Below the pieces are notes generated by a model. It searched no databases. It saw only the letters and a program-made list of their open reading frames with translations, and was not told the DNA's origin. A program made the position numbers and the translations under genes. From assembly GCA_028289445.1 (NCBI GenBank), contig JANQPO010000010.1, forward strand, positions 19,513 through 83,512: DNA of 64,000 nt, read 5' to 3'. Of this stretch, positions 53,339 through 61,997 are shown one piece after another. The stretch's first letter is position 1, and each line of letters opens with the position of its first letter. This DNA comes from Tepidamorphaceae bacterium. Lineage in GTDB: Bacteria > Pseudomonadota > Alphaproteobacteria > Rhizobiales > JAKSCL01.

Positions 53339-54513
53339 CTTTCGATGACGATCTTGGGCGCGGCGCGTGGTGCCGCTCCGCCCTCGATCTGATCCCACAC
53401 CTTGCGGGCGATGTCACGATAGATTCCGGCGTGAACCGATTTCGGGTCCGAGGCCACGATCGGCTGTCCGGCATCGGAGGTTTCGCGGATCGCCATGGTG
53501 AGCGGCACCTCGCCCAGAAACGGCGTGCCGAGACGCTCAGCTTCGGCCTTGGCGCCGCCATGCCCGAAGATGTCCGAGCGCTCACCGCAGCTGGGACACA
53601 CGAAGTAGCTCATGTTCTCGATGATCCCGAGAACGGGAACGTCGACCCGGCGGAACATGTTCAGACCCTTGCGCGCGTCGATCAATGCCAGGTCCTGTGG
53701 TGTCGACACGATGACGGCGCCGGCCAGAGGCACCTGCTGCGCCATGGTGAGCTGGGCGTCGCCGGTGCCGGGCGGCATGTCGACGATCAAAACATCAAGC
53801 TCGCCCCACTCGACCTCGCGCAGCATCTGCGTCAGCGCCGAGATGACCATGGGACCGCGCCAGATCATCGGCGTGTCCTCCTCGACCATGAAGCCCATGG
53901 ACATCACCTTCAAGCCGAACCCTTCCATCGGCTTCAAGACGCGGCCGGCAACGGCCTGGGGCCGCCCCGTGATGGCGAAGATGCGCGGCATGGACGGACC
54001 GTAGATGTCGGCATCGAGCACGCCGACATTGAGGCCGATTGACTGAAGGCCAAGCGCCAGATTGGCCGCTGTCGTCGATTTGCCGACACCGCCCTTGCCC
54101 GACGCCACCGCGATGATCGCCTTGACGCCTGGCACACCGGGCTTTTGCTCCGGCGCTTCGCCTGTCGAAACGCGCGGTGGGGTTGCTGGACTCGCGGCTG
54201 CGGGGGGCGGCGCGGCGACCGGGCTTGCGGCTTGCTGCGGTGCCGCTGCGAACTGTCCGGACGCCTTTTCCGCCGTCAGGCTGACGACGGCCTTCTCGAT
54301 GCCGTCGATTTCCGTCGCCACCCGTTCGGCCGCCTCGCGCAGAGGCGCCAGCTCCTCGGCCCGGTTCGCCGGCACGGAAATGGAGAAATAGACCTTGGCA
54401 TTGGCAACAACGATGTCGGACACCAGCCCCAGGTCGACGACATTGTCTGAAAGATCCGGGCCTTTCACCCGCTTCAACGCTTCCAGAACCTGATCCTTCA
54501 CACTCGTCGCCAC
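53335..54513 (-). CDS. apbC: Mrp/NBP35-type Fe-S carrier ATPase
   Basis: 392 residues from GTG 54513 with an AAAGGTG site. N-terminal MIP18/DUF59 domain (VLEALKRVKGPDLSDNVVDLG), a Pro/Ala linker, then the P-loop ATPase: deviant Walker A GKGGVGKST, and the CxxC motif FVCPSCGER that holds a bridging [4Fe-4S]. It delivers Fe-S clusters; here it stands divergent from fdhD, in keeping with the cluster load of the Fdh subunits. Confidence 0.95.
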   Translation of the reverse strand: MATSVKDQVLEALKRVKGPDLSDNVVDLGLVSDIVVANAKVYFSISVPANRAEELAPLREAAERVATEIDGIEKAVVSLTAEKASGQFAAAPQQAASPVAAPPPAAASPATPPRVSTGEAPEQKPGVPGVKAIIAVASGKGGVGKSTTAANLALGLQSIGLNVGVLDADIYGPSMPRIFAITGRPQAVAGRVLKPMEGFGLKVMSMGFMVEEDTPMIWRGPMVISALTQMLREVEWGELDVLIVDMPPGTGDAQLTMAQQVPLAGAVIVSTPQDLALIDARKGLNMFRRVDVPVLGIIENMSYFVCPSCGERSDIFGHGGAKAEAERLGTPFLGEVPLTMAIRETSDAGQPIVASDPKSVHAGIYRDIARKVWDQIEGGAAPRAAPKIVIES

Positions 54514-54697
54514 CGCACTACACCTTTCGCTATGATTGAAGAGAGACCGCCCCGCCCGCCCGTCGGCGGGCTTGCGTCGTCCCGCGTCTTGGTCATTATG
54601 CAAACGATTTAAGGCGATTGCCGCGTCATGGGAACCCAACCATGGTCGAGGCGTTCGACTTTCGAGCCGCGCCTGCGGCGAAAAGAGGAATCAGACC

Positions 54698-55582
54698 TTG
54701 TCCGACCGCCCGACATTGATCGCACCAGATCCCGACGACGCTCGGCTGTCTACACGCGTTACGGGCCTTGATCAAACGGGGGAAAGCATCGAGACATCAG
54801 TGGTCAACGAGCAGCCGCTGACACTGTTTCTCAATCGCCAGGAAATCGTCACCATGATGACGATTGGCGATCATCCCGACCTCTTGGCGGCCGGCTACCT
54901 CTTCAACCAGAATATGGTCGGCGATGCCGAGGAGATTTCCGGCATCGATGTCGACGATGACCTCGGCGTGGTCGTCGTGCGCACCGAGACTGAGACGGAT
55001 TTCGAGGAGAAGCTGAAAAAGAAGGTCCGCACGTCGGGCTGCGCACAAGGCACCGTCTTCGGCGATCTCATGGACAGTCTGGACGACGTTCATCTCCCGG
55101 AAAATGCAGTCTTGAGAACGTCTTGGCTTGCGACACTGACAAAACGAATCAATATGACGCCGAGCCTTTATCTGAAAGCCGGCGCGATCCATGGCTGTGT
55201 GTTGTGCGAGGCCGACCAGCCGCTGCTTTACATGGAGGATGTCGGCCGCCACAACGCTGTCGACAAGATCGCTGGCTATATGCTCCTCAACCACGTCGAT
55301 CCGGCCTCGAAGATTTTCTACACCACCGGCCGATTGACGTCGGAAATGGTGATCAAGACCGTCAAAATGGGCATTCCCATCCTCGTATCGCGCTCCGGCT
55401 TCACCGCCTGGGGTGTCGAACTGGCGCGACAGGCGGGCCTGACACTCATCGGCCGAGCACGCGGCCGGCGGTTCGTCGTGCTGTCGGGTCAAGAGCGGAT
55501 CGTCTTCGACCTCGACCACCTGCCCGACGAGGATGAGCGCCATCATCGCAAGGGGGCGCGCGAGCGCGACGCGGCGGAATGA
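54698..55582 (+). CDS. fdhD: Formate dehydrogenase accessory sulfurtransferase FdhD
   Basis: 294 residues from TTG 54698 (AGAGGA 9 bases upstream); 54 further in-frame codons exist but carry no family sequence. The CxxC persulfide motif is in AIHGCVLCEA, with EDVGRHNAVDKI and FYTTGRLTSEM after it. FdhD moves sulfur from cysteine desulfurase to the Mo/W-bisPGD so the dehydrogenase becomes active. Overlaps mobA by 4 bp. Confidence 0.95.
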   Translation: MSDRPTLIAPDPDDARLSTRVTGLDQTGESIETSVVNEQPLTLFLNRQEIVTMMTIGDHPDLLAAGYLFNQNMVGDAEEISGIDVDDDLGVVVVRTETETDFEEKLKKKVRTSGCAQGTVFGDLMDSLDDVHLPENAVLRTSWLATLTKRINMTPSLYLKAGAIHGCVLCEADQPLLYMEDVGRHNAVDKIAGYMLLNHVDPASKIFYTTGRLTSEMVIKTVKMGIPILVSRSGFTAWGVELARQAGLTLIGRARGRRFVVLSGQERIVFDLDHLPDEDERHHRKGARERDAAE

Positions 55583-56244
55583 CGGACATGACTGGTTCGG
55601 CATCCGTGGCGGGAATCATCCTCGCAGGCGGTCAGGCGCGACGCATGGGCGGCGGCGACAAGGCCCTGAAGCCGATCGCGGGACGCCCGATGCTCGACCG
55701 CGTCATCGATCGGCTGAAGCCACAGGTTGCCGCGCTGGCGCTCAACGCCAATGGCGACCCAACCCGGTTCTCCGCTTACGAACTACCCGTGGTCGCCGAC
55801 TCCATCGCCGATTTCGCCGGGCCGCTTGCCGGCGTTCTGGCCGGCATGGACTGGGCAGGCGCGCATGTTCCAACGGCGCGATCCGTCGTGACCGTGGCCG
55901 GCGACACACCGTTCTTTCCGGAGGACTTGGTCGAGCGGCTCATGGACGCGGCCGGCGATAGCGAAGAAACGATCGCGTTGGCCAGTTCCGGCGGCAAGAC
56001 CCACCCGGTTTTCGGTCTGTGGCCAGTAGCGCTTACCGACGATCTGCGTGCTTTCCTCACCGCCGGCGAAACGCGCAAGGTTCTGGCCTGGGTGGACCGG
56101 CATCAGCGGGCCAATGTCGCCTTTCCCGAGGCCCGTGCCGGAGCGCTGCGCTTCGATCCGTTCTTTAACATCAATCGCCCGGAAGACATTGAAGACGCGG
56201 CGAAAATCGCCGTGGCCCTAGAGACGCTGGAGACGGTGTCATGA
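55579..56244 (+). CDS. mobA: Molybdenum cofactor guanylyltransferase
   Basis: 221 residues. GTP-binding motif ILAGGQARRMGGGDKAL, then PVVADSIADFAGPLAGVLAGM and GDTPFFPEDL. Attaches GMP to the pterin to give the bis-guanine form required by FdhA. Four-base overlaps with fdhD and with mobB indicate an fdhD-mobA-mobB-moeA operon. Confidence 0.96.
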   Translation: MTDMTGSASVAGIILAGGQARRMGGGDKALKPIAGRPMLDRVIDRLKPQVAALALNANGDPTRFSAYELPVVADSIADFAGPLAGVLAGMDWAGAHVPTARSVVTVAGDTPFFPEDLVERLMDAAGDSEETIALASSGGKTHPVFGLWPVALTDDLRAFLTAGETRKVLAWVDRHQRANVAFPEARAGALRFDPFFNINRPEDIEDAAKIAVALETLETVS

Positions 56245-56756
56245 CACCGCCGGTGTTCGGCGTGACCGGGTGGAAAAACTCCGGCAAGACGACGCTGGTC
56301 GAACGTCTGGTCGGCGAGTTCACCGCGCGCGGCCTGACGGTTTCGACCGTCAAGCACGCTCACCATGCCTTCGACATCGATAAGCCTGGCGCCGATTCCC
56401 ATCGCCACCGCCTGGCCGGTGCGCGCGAGGTCGCTATCGTCTCCGGCGCACGCTGGGCGCTGATGCACGAAATCGCGCCGGACAGCGAAGAGCCGACGCT
56501 GGACGCCATTTTGCCGCGCCTGTCGCCCTGCGATCTGATCCTGATTGAGGGCTATAAGCGCGAAGGTCATCCCAAGATCGAGTGCCGACGGCGGGCCGCC
56601 AAAGACGGTGCGCCGATCTTCGAGGGCGACGACAGCATCGTCGCGATCGCCAGCGATCACGCTCTGGACCACGCCGGGCGGCCGGTCTTCGGTCTGGACG
56701 ACATTGGCGAGATCGCCGATTTCATCGCCCGGCATTTGAGGCTTGGCGCGGCATGA
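56241..56756 (+). CDS. mobB: Molybdopterin-guanine dinucleotide adaptor MobB
   Basis: 171 residues: P-loop GVTGWKNSGKTTLVERLV, switch-like STVKHAHHAFDIDKPGADS, and LILIEGYKREGHPKIE. GTP-binding helper of MobA. Overlaps mobA and moeA by four bases each. Confidence 0.95.
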   Translation: MTPPVFGVTGWKNSGKTTLVERLVGEFTARGLTVSTVKHAHHAFDIDKPGADSHRHRLAGAREVAIVSGARWALMHEIAPDSEEPTLDAILPRLSPCDLILIEGYKREGHPKIECRRRAAKDGAPIFEGDDSIVAIASDHALDHAGRPVFGLDDIGEIADFIARHLRLGAA

Positions 56757-58015
56757 CGGACCGGCGCCTTCTCGACGACTGTTTCCTGCACGACAAGGAC
56801 CGGCTGCGTCACCACGAGGTGCTCGATCATCTACGTCGACGCCTGACCGGCGTGTGCGACGCCGAGACCGTGCCGCTTGGCTCGCTGTCGGGTCGGGTTC
56901 TGGCGGTGGATGTCGCCGCTTCGCGGAGCGTTCCGCCACACGACAACGCCGCCGTCGACGGCTACGCCTTTTCCCACGCCGACTATGCGGCCGACGATGG
57001 AAAGCTGCGGGTCGCAATGCGGCTGGCCGCTGGAGACTGGCCCGATGCCGCGCTCAAGGCGGGCGAAGCCGTGCGTATCTTCACCGGCGCATTCCTTCCA
57101 GCCGGTGCCGACACGGTCGCCATGCAGGAGGACTGCGCGCGCGACGGCGACATCGTGACGATCCCACCCGGATTGAAGCCGGGCGCCAATCGCCGCCGCG
57201 CCGGCGAAGACGTCACATCCGGCGACACCGTCGCCAAGGCCGGACAGCGGCTGACCGCGGCGGATATCGGGACGCTGGCGTCACAGGGCCTGACTGAAGC
57301 AACGTGCCGCAAGCCGCTCAGGATTGCCGTGTTTTCGACTGGCGACGAGATCGTCGAGCCGGGCAACCTTGCCGCAGATGGCCAGATCTACGATTCCAAC
57401 CGTGCCATGCTGGCGGCGCTTTTGGATCATTGGCCGGGGCGGATCGTCGACAAGGGCCGGCTTCCCGACGACCGCGAGGCCGTCGCCAGCGCAATACAAA
57501 GCACAGCGGCCGATCATGACATCATCGTCACGTCCGGCGGCGCCAGCCGTGGCGAGGAAGACCACATCGTCGAGGTGCTGGACAGTTTCGGAAAGCGCCA
57601 TCTCTGGCAATTGGCGATCAAACCGGGGCGACCGCTGATTCTCGGACAAATCGGCGACACAGCTATTTTCGGTCTACCAGGCAACCCGGTCGCGGTCTTT
57701 GTCTGCGCGCTTCTTTATCTGCGTCCGGCGATCCATATGCTGCAAGGCGCCGATTGGCCGGACGCCGAAGGGTTTGCCCTTCCCGCTCGGTTCTCGATGA
57801 AGAAGAAACCGGATCGCCGCGAATTCTTGCGCGGCATTCTCGCCACCGAAGATGGCGTCGCAGTCGGCGTCGATAAGTTCCCGCGCGACGGCTCGGGGCT
57901 GATCTCCGGACTGCGCGCTGCTGACGGATTGATCGAAATCGCCGAGGACGTGACGGCCATCGCGCCGGGCGACCCCGTGATCTTCAGACCGTTCTCCGCC
58001 TTCGGCATAACATGA
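56753..58015 (+). CDS. moeA: Molybdopterin molybdotransferase
   Basis: 420 residues from ATG 56753. Shows DNAAVDGYAF, AGEAVRIFTGAFLPAGADTV, the conserved SGGASRGEEDH loop and GLPGNPVAVFV. It inserts the metal into adenylylated molybdopterin. In a cell with tungstate uptake this step decides whether Mo or W enters; only one MoeA is visible here, so a W-specific paralogue, if any, lies elsewhere. Confidence 0.95.
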   Translation: MTDRRLLDDCFLHDKDRLRHHEVLDHLRRRLTGVCDAETVPLGSLSGRVLAVDVAASRSVPPHDNAAVDGYAFSHADYAADDGKLRVAMRLAAGDWPDAALKAGEAVRIFTGAFLPAGADTVAMQEDCARDGDIVTIPPGLKPGANRRRAGEDVTSGDTVAKAGQRLTAADIGTLASQGLTEATCRKPLRIAVFSTGDEIVEPGNLAADGQIYDSNRAMLAALLDHWPGRIVDKGRLPDDREAVASAIQSTAADHDIIVTSGGASRGEEDHIVEVLDSFGKRHLWQLAIKPGRPLILGQIGDTAIFGLPGNPVAVFVCALLYLRPAIHMLQGADWPDAEGFALPARFSMKKKPDRREFLRGILATEDGVAVGVDKFPRDGSGLISGLRAADGLIEIAEDVTAIAPGDPVIFRPFSAFGIT

Positions 58016-58083
58016 CCAATCGTTAAGTTGTCTCGCCGTCGCCCGTGCGCCTAGGGTCCGCTGCCTGAGCATCGGAGGTCGAC

Positions 58084-58629
58084 ATGGCTTTGCGGGATTC
58101 GGAGAAGAGTTACGGCTGGGCATCGATAGCCCTGCATTGGGCCGGCGCCGTTCTGGTCATTGCGATGTTTGTGATCGGTCAGCAGATGGAAGAGCTGCGC
58201 GGGCCCGAACGTCGCGAGATCTTGATGCTGCATATCTCCATCGGGCTGATCGCGTTGCCGCTTCTTTTCGTTCGGGTCTTCTGGCGGTTCGGCAACGGCA
58301 AGCCAAAGCCGATGACGTCGCATCCGATCCTCGATCGGGTTGCCGCACTCGTCCTTTACCTGATGCTCGTTGCGATCCTGGTCGCGATCATCTCCGGCCC
58401 CCTGGCACAGTGGTCCGCCGGGCGCCCTCTGGGCTTTTTCGGAGTGTTCGAAATCCCAAGCCCAATCGGTCAGGTCGCCTGGCTCGAAGACGCCATGGAA
58501 GAGGTGCACGATTTCGCCGCACATGCGCTGATCCCGCTTTTCGCGCTTCATATCGTGGGGGTGGTCAAACATTTGGTCGTCGATCGGGACGGCACATTTG
58601 CCAGGATGATCCGACCGTACCGCGCCTGA
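58084..58629 (+). CDS. Cytochrome b561 family protein
   Basis: 181 residues, four TM segments (YGWASIALHWAGAVLVIAMF; ISIGLIALPLLFVRVFWRF; VLYLMLVAILVAIISGPL; FAAHALIPLFALHIVGVVKHL) with the heme-ligand His residues of prokaryotic b561/CybB. Oxidises or reduces quinone in the inner membrane. GGAGG lies 5-10 bp before the start. It stands between moeA and the amino-acid ABC genes. Confidence 0.88.
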   Translation: MALRDSEKSYGWASIALHWAGAVLVIAMFVIGQQMEELRGPERREILMLHISIGLIALPLLFVRVFWRFGNGKPKPMTSHPILDRVAALVLYLMLVAILVAIISGPLAQWSAGRPLGFFGVFEIPSPIGQVAWLEDAMEEVHDFAAHALIPLFALHIVGVVKHLVVDRDGTFARMIRPYRA

Positions 58630-58769
58630 CCACGGACCCTTGCGCGCAAGCGCCTTGCAAATCCTCTCAAAATCGGCCGAAATGGCGCCAACGTCATCGG
58701 GCGGGTGACCCTGTCCGCCGTCCGGCGACGAAAACAACAATATGGCATTGATCAACGAGAGGGATTTTC

Positions 58770-59543
58770 ATGCGTATTGCGATTCATCTAGCCGCCGCCG
58801 CACTCGCGGTCGCCGGCCTCACCGGCGCGGCCATGGCGTCTGACTGGACCAAGGTCCGTATCGGCACGGAAGGCGCCTACCCACCCTTCAACTTCGTCGA
58901 CACCAACGGCGAGTTGCAAGGCTTCGACGTCGACATCGCCAAGGCGCTGTGTGCTGAAATGAAAGTCGAATGCGAGTTCGTCGCGCAGGATTGGGACGGC
59001 ATCATCCCGGCGCTTCTGGCGAACAAGTACGACGCGATCATCGCGTCCATGTCGATCACGGCCGAACGCAAAGAAAAGGTCGACTTCACCGGCAAGTACT
59101 ACTCGACACCGCCGGCCCTGATCGCACCGAAGGACACCGCGCTTTCAGCGACCGACCCTGCCTCGCTTTCCGGCAAGACCATTGGCGCGCAGTCGGCGAC
59201 CACGCACGCGACCTTCCTGGAAGACACCTACACCGACTCCACGATCAAGCTCTACACCACCCAGGACGAGGCCAATCTCGACCTGGCATCGGGGCGCCTG
59301 GACGCCGTGATGGCCGATTCCGTGGTGCTTGGCGAATGGCTGAAGACGGATGACGGCGGCTGCTGCATCATGGTCGGTGCCGTCGAGAACGATCCGAGGT
59401 ATTTCGGCGAAGGGGCCGGAATTGCTGTGCGCAAGGGCGAGGACGACCTGCGCGAAATGTTCAACACCGCAATCCAGGCGATCATCGCCAACGGCACCTA
59501 TAAGGAAATCAACGACAAGTATTTCGAGTTCTCGGTCTACTAG
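58770..59543 (+). CDS. Amino-acid ABC transporter binding protein (Lys/Arg/Orn/His type)
   Basis: 257 residues. Signal peptide MRIAIHLAAAALAVAGLTGAAMA, then the SBP_bac_3 start VRIGTEGAYPPFNFVDTNGE and GFDVDIAKALCAEM. GAGAGGGA precedes the ATG. The carboxylate-binding Arg and Asp region (AQSATTHATFLED...) fits polar amino acids. Two permeases follow at once; no ATPase gene does. Confidence 0.92.
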   Translation: MRIAIHLAAAALAVAGLTGAAMASDWTKVRIGTEGAYPPFNFVDTNGELQGFDVDIAKALCAEMKVECEFVAQDWDGIIPALLANKYDAIIASMSITAERKEKVDFTGKYYSTPPALIAPKDTALSATDPASLSGKTIGAQSATTHATFLEDTYTDSTIKLYTTQDEANLDLASGRLDAVMADSVVLGEWLKTDDGGCCIMVGAVENDPRYFGEGAGIAVRKGEDDLREMFNTAIQAIIANGTYKEINDKYFEFSVY

Positions 59544-59608
59544 GCCGAACTCGTTGGGGCGCCCGGCGCATCGCATGATGCGCCGGGACGGACCCGCCGG
59601 ACGGATTT

Positions 59609-60322
59609 ATGACCGAGCTGTTCGGTCTCCTGGCTTTCGGGCCTGACGGGTGGGGCGACGAGATCGCCGCCGGCCTCTGGTTGACCGTGCGCTTGGCGAT
59701 CGCGACGCTGCCATTCGGTCTCATTCTCGGCTTTTTCATCGCGCTTGGCGTGCGGTCGAGCGAACCCAGTCTCCAGGCCGCATGCAACGTCTTTACCACC
59801 ATCTTTCGCGGTCTTCCTGAGCTGCTGACCCTGTTCATCGTCTACTATGGCGGCCAGATCCTCCTGCAAAGGCTCTGGGGCCTTTTCTCCGACCAGTATG
59901 TTGAGATCTCCGGCTTCTTGGCCGGTGTTATCGCTCTCGGTCTGGTCTTTGCGGCCTATGCCAGCGAAGTTTTCCTGTCGGCGTTCAAGGGCATACCGGA
60001 CGGACAGTTCGAAGCCGGCCAAGCGCTTGGCTTGTCGCGCTTGAAGACCCTGCGGCTCATCGTTGTGCCGCAACTCATCCGGCTCGCGCTTCCGGGCCTG
60101 TCCAATCTCTGGCTAGTGCACCTCAAGGGCACGTCGCTTGTCTCCGTCATCGCGCTCGATGACTTGCTTCGGCGCACCAGTGTTGCCGTCGGCGCCACCA
60201 AGGAACCGTTCTTCTTCTATCTTGTGGCATGTCTGCTCTATCTCGCGCTGTCGGTGATCTCGGCCATCGGACTTGACGGCATCGATCGCTGGACGCGGCG
60301 CGGAGAGACCAGCCGCTCATGA
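59609..60322 (+). CDS. Amino-acid ABC permease, HisQ type
   Basis: 237 residues with five TM segments and the EAA-loop motif QALGLSRLKTLRLIVVPQLIR. FTTIFRGLPELLTLFIVYYGG is typical of HisQ/ArtQ. Overlaps the next permease by four bases. Confidence 0.93.
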   Translation: MTELFGLLAFGPDGWGDEIAAGLWLTVRLAIATLPFGLILGFFIALGVRSSEPSLQAACNVFTTIFRGLPELLTLFIVYYGGQILLQRLWGLFSDQYVEISGFLAGVIALGLVFAAYASEVFLSAFKGIPDGQFEAGQALGLSRLKTLRLIVVPQLIRLALPGLSNLWLVHLKGTSLVSVIALDDLLRRTSVAVGATKEPFFFYLVACLLYLALSVISAIGLDGIDRWTRRGETSRS

Positions 60323-61140
60323 GCGCTGACGTCGCCATCACGGAAGCCCCGCCGCCGCCACCGCGCAAATGGACGAGCGCCCGCGTCGCCGGCTATGTCT
60401 TTTCCATTTTCTGGATCGCGTGTGCGGTGTCCTGCGTCGCCTACTTCGCGGCCGGTTATGACGCCGAATTCGTCAGCCGCTACCTGCCACGTATGATCGG
60501 CGGGCTGTGGACGACGGTCTGGATCGTAGGGCTGTCCATCGTGCTGGGCGCGGCCCTGTCCGTCCCTGTGGCCTTTGCCCGGAATTCAGAGAATCTGATC
60601 CTGGCCGGTCTGGGCTACGGCTACGTCAATTTCCTGCGCGGCACGCCGCTCTTGGCCCAGATCTTCCTGATCTACTACGGGGCCGGGCAGTTCCGCGAGG
60701 CTCTTGAGGCAGTCGGGCTGTGGTGGTTCTTCCGCGAGGCCGTCAACTGCGCGATCTTCGCATTTACGTTGAACACATCCGCCTATCAGGCTGAAATCTA
60801 TCTTGGTGCCGTGCGCAATATCCCTAAGGGTCAGTGGGAAGGTGCGCGCGCGCTCGGCATTTCGGATCGTGTGACGTTTTTCAAGATCATCGTTCCGCAA
60901 GCCGCGATGATTGCACTCAGGCCGCTCGGCAACGAGATCATCCTGATGATCAAGGGATCGGCAATCGCCAGCATCATCACCGTGTTCGATTTGATGGGCG
61001 AGACCCGCCTCGCCTTCTCCCGGTCGTTCGATTTCCAGGTCTATTTGTGGGCCGCGCTGATGTATCTGGCCATCGTCGAGACGTTGCGCCGGATCTGGGA
61101 TCGGCTGGAGCAACGGCTTACCCGACACCTGGTGCGGTAG
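60319..61140 (+). CDS. Amino-acid ABC permease, HisM type
   Basis: 273 residues, five TM segments. EAA-loop ARALGISDRVTFFKIIVPQAA, and YVNFLRGTPLLAQIFLIYYG as in HisM. A Pro-rich N-terminal cytosolic tail (EAPPPPPRKW) precedes TM1. The operon ends here without an ABC ATPase gene; a repeat cluster and a GIY-YIG gene follow. Confidence 0.93.
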   Translation: MSADVAITEAPPPPPRKWTSARVAGYVFSIFWIACAVSCVAYFAAGYDAEFVSRYLPRMIGGLWTTVWIVGLSIVLGAALSVPVAFARNSENLILAGLGYGYVNFLRGTPLLAQIFLIYYGAGQFREALEAVGLWWFFREAVNCAIFAFTLNTSAYQAEIYLGAVRNIPKGQWEGARALGISDRVTFFKIIVPQAAMIALRPLGNEIILMIKGSAIASIITVFDLMGETRLAFSRSFDFQVYLWAALMYLAIVETLRRIWDRLEQRLTRHLVR

Positions 61141-61148
61141 CGTCAAGC

Positions 61149-61184
61149 GATCCCGGCTCTTCGCTGCGCTACGGCCGGGATGAC
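61149..61184 (+). repeat. REP-like palindrome A
   Basis: 36 bp: GATCCCGG, inner GCTGCGC arm, CCGGGATGAC. It begins 8 bp after the permease stop, in the same sense as palindrome C. Confidence 0.85.
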
Positions 61185-61242
61185 AAAGCGTCGGATGGAT
61201 AGTGTTGCCGCGCTTCGTCCAGGACGAAAACGGTTCCAGTCT

Positions 61243-61279
61243 GTCATCCCGGAAAGCGCAACTGCGCTTATCCGGGATC
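61243..61279 (-). repeat. REP-like palindrome B (inverted)
   Basis: 37 bp, opposite orientation to A and C: plus strand GTCATCCCGG ... CCGGGATC. It ends 15 bp before the GIY-YIG start codon. Confidence 0.85.
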
Positions 61280-61294
61280 GGGTATATTCGAAAC

Positions 61295-61576
61295 ATGTGG
61301 GTCTACATTCTCGCCAATCGGAAACACGGTGCGCTCTATGTTGGCGTGACGAGCGATCTCGTCCGCCGTTTCCACGAGCACCGGACCGGCGCGATACCTG
61401 GGTATACGGTGCGTTATGGCATCAAGACGCTGGTGTACTTCGAGTGCCATGACCAGCCGGCGGATGCGATTCTGCGAGAAAAACGGCTTAAGAGATGGCG
61501 TCGCGAGTGGAAAGATTCACTCATCGCCGAGACTAATCCGGGTTGGCGTGATCGCTACGACGAGATCTGCCTTTGA
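61295..61576 (+). CDS. Stand-alone GIY-YIG nuclease (UPF0213 type)
   Basis: 93 residues. WVYILANRKHGALYVGVTSDLVRRF holds the GIY-YIG-like strands and catalytic Arg; EH follows, then REKRLKRWRREWKDSLI with the metal-binding Glu, and NPGWRD. Members of this family are single-domain nucleases with no settled function. The gene is flanked by palindromes A, B and C, with C starting 3 bp after its stop. TATATT 8 bp before the ATG could make the mRNA leaderless. Confidence 0.9.
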   Translation: MWVYILANRKHGALYVGVTSDLVRRFHEHRTGAIPGYTVRYGIKTLVYFECHDQPADAILREKRLKRWRREWKDSLIAETNPGWRDRYDEICL

Positions 61577-61578
61577 AC

Positions 61579-61615
61579 GATCCCGGCACTCCACTGCGTT
61601 CCGGCCGGGGATGAC
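61579..61615 (+). repeat. REP-like palindrome C
   Basis: 37 bp, same core as A (GATCCCGG ... CCGGGGATGAC), immediately downstream of the GIY-YIG stop codon. Confidence 0.85.
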
Positions 61616-61659
61616 AAAGCAGCGGTGAGATGCGCGTTACTGTTCTCGGCCCCGGGCGA

Positions 61660-61767
61660 TCTAGGGCATGTTCCCGAAAAGTGTGTGCGGTTTTCGGACA
61701 AGAACATGCTCAAAATCAAAGAGATAGAGCGCTTTCGGTGACTCGACCTTCGCCGAAAATGCTCTAG
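61660..61767. repeat. Rhizobial-type intergenic palindromic element
   Basis: 108 bp bounded by CTAG at each end and containing two hairpins: GCATGTTC.CCGAAAA with TTTTCGG..GAACATGC, and TAGAGC..TTTCGG with CCGAAA..GCTCTA. The wording ATGCTCAAAATCAAAGAGAT matches a repeat I know to be abundant in rhizobial genomes, supporting the taxonomic call. Confidence 0.8.
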
Positions 61768-61823
61768 TCGTGTACAGACGCCTCATCGCTACGTCTTAGT
61801 TGGGATGACAACGTTCCCAGAAC

Positions 61824-61995
61824 GTCATCCCGGACGCGCTGCGGCATGACATGCTGCTGCGCTGATCCGGGATCGATCGATGTATGGCACCTGCGTTACT
61901 GACAGTGCGATCCCGGTTCTGCGGCGCATCACCAAAGTGCTGCACCGCGCCCGGGATGACGCAGTAGGGGAATGATTCCATTTGAACGCATTCCG
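61824..61995 (-). repeat. Interspersed BIME-like element, copy 5
   Basis: Opposite orientation to copy 2. Core 61824-61960 (137 bp, GTCATCCCGG to CCGGGATGAC), third arm GGAATG...CATTCC to 61995, 2 bp from the ade stop codon. Confidence 0.9.
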
Positions 61996-61997
61996 CT

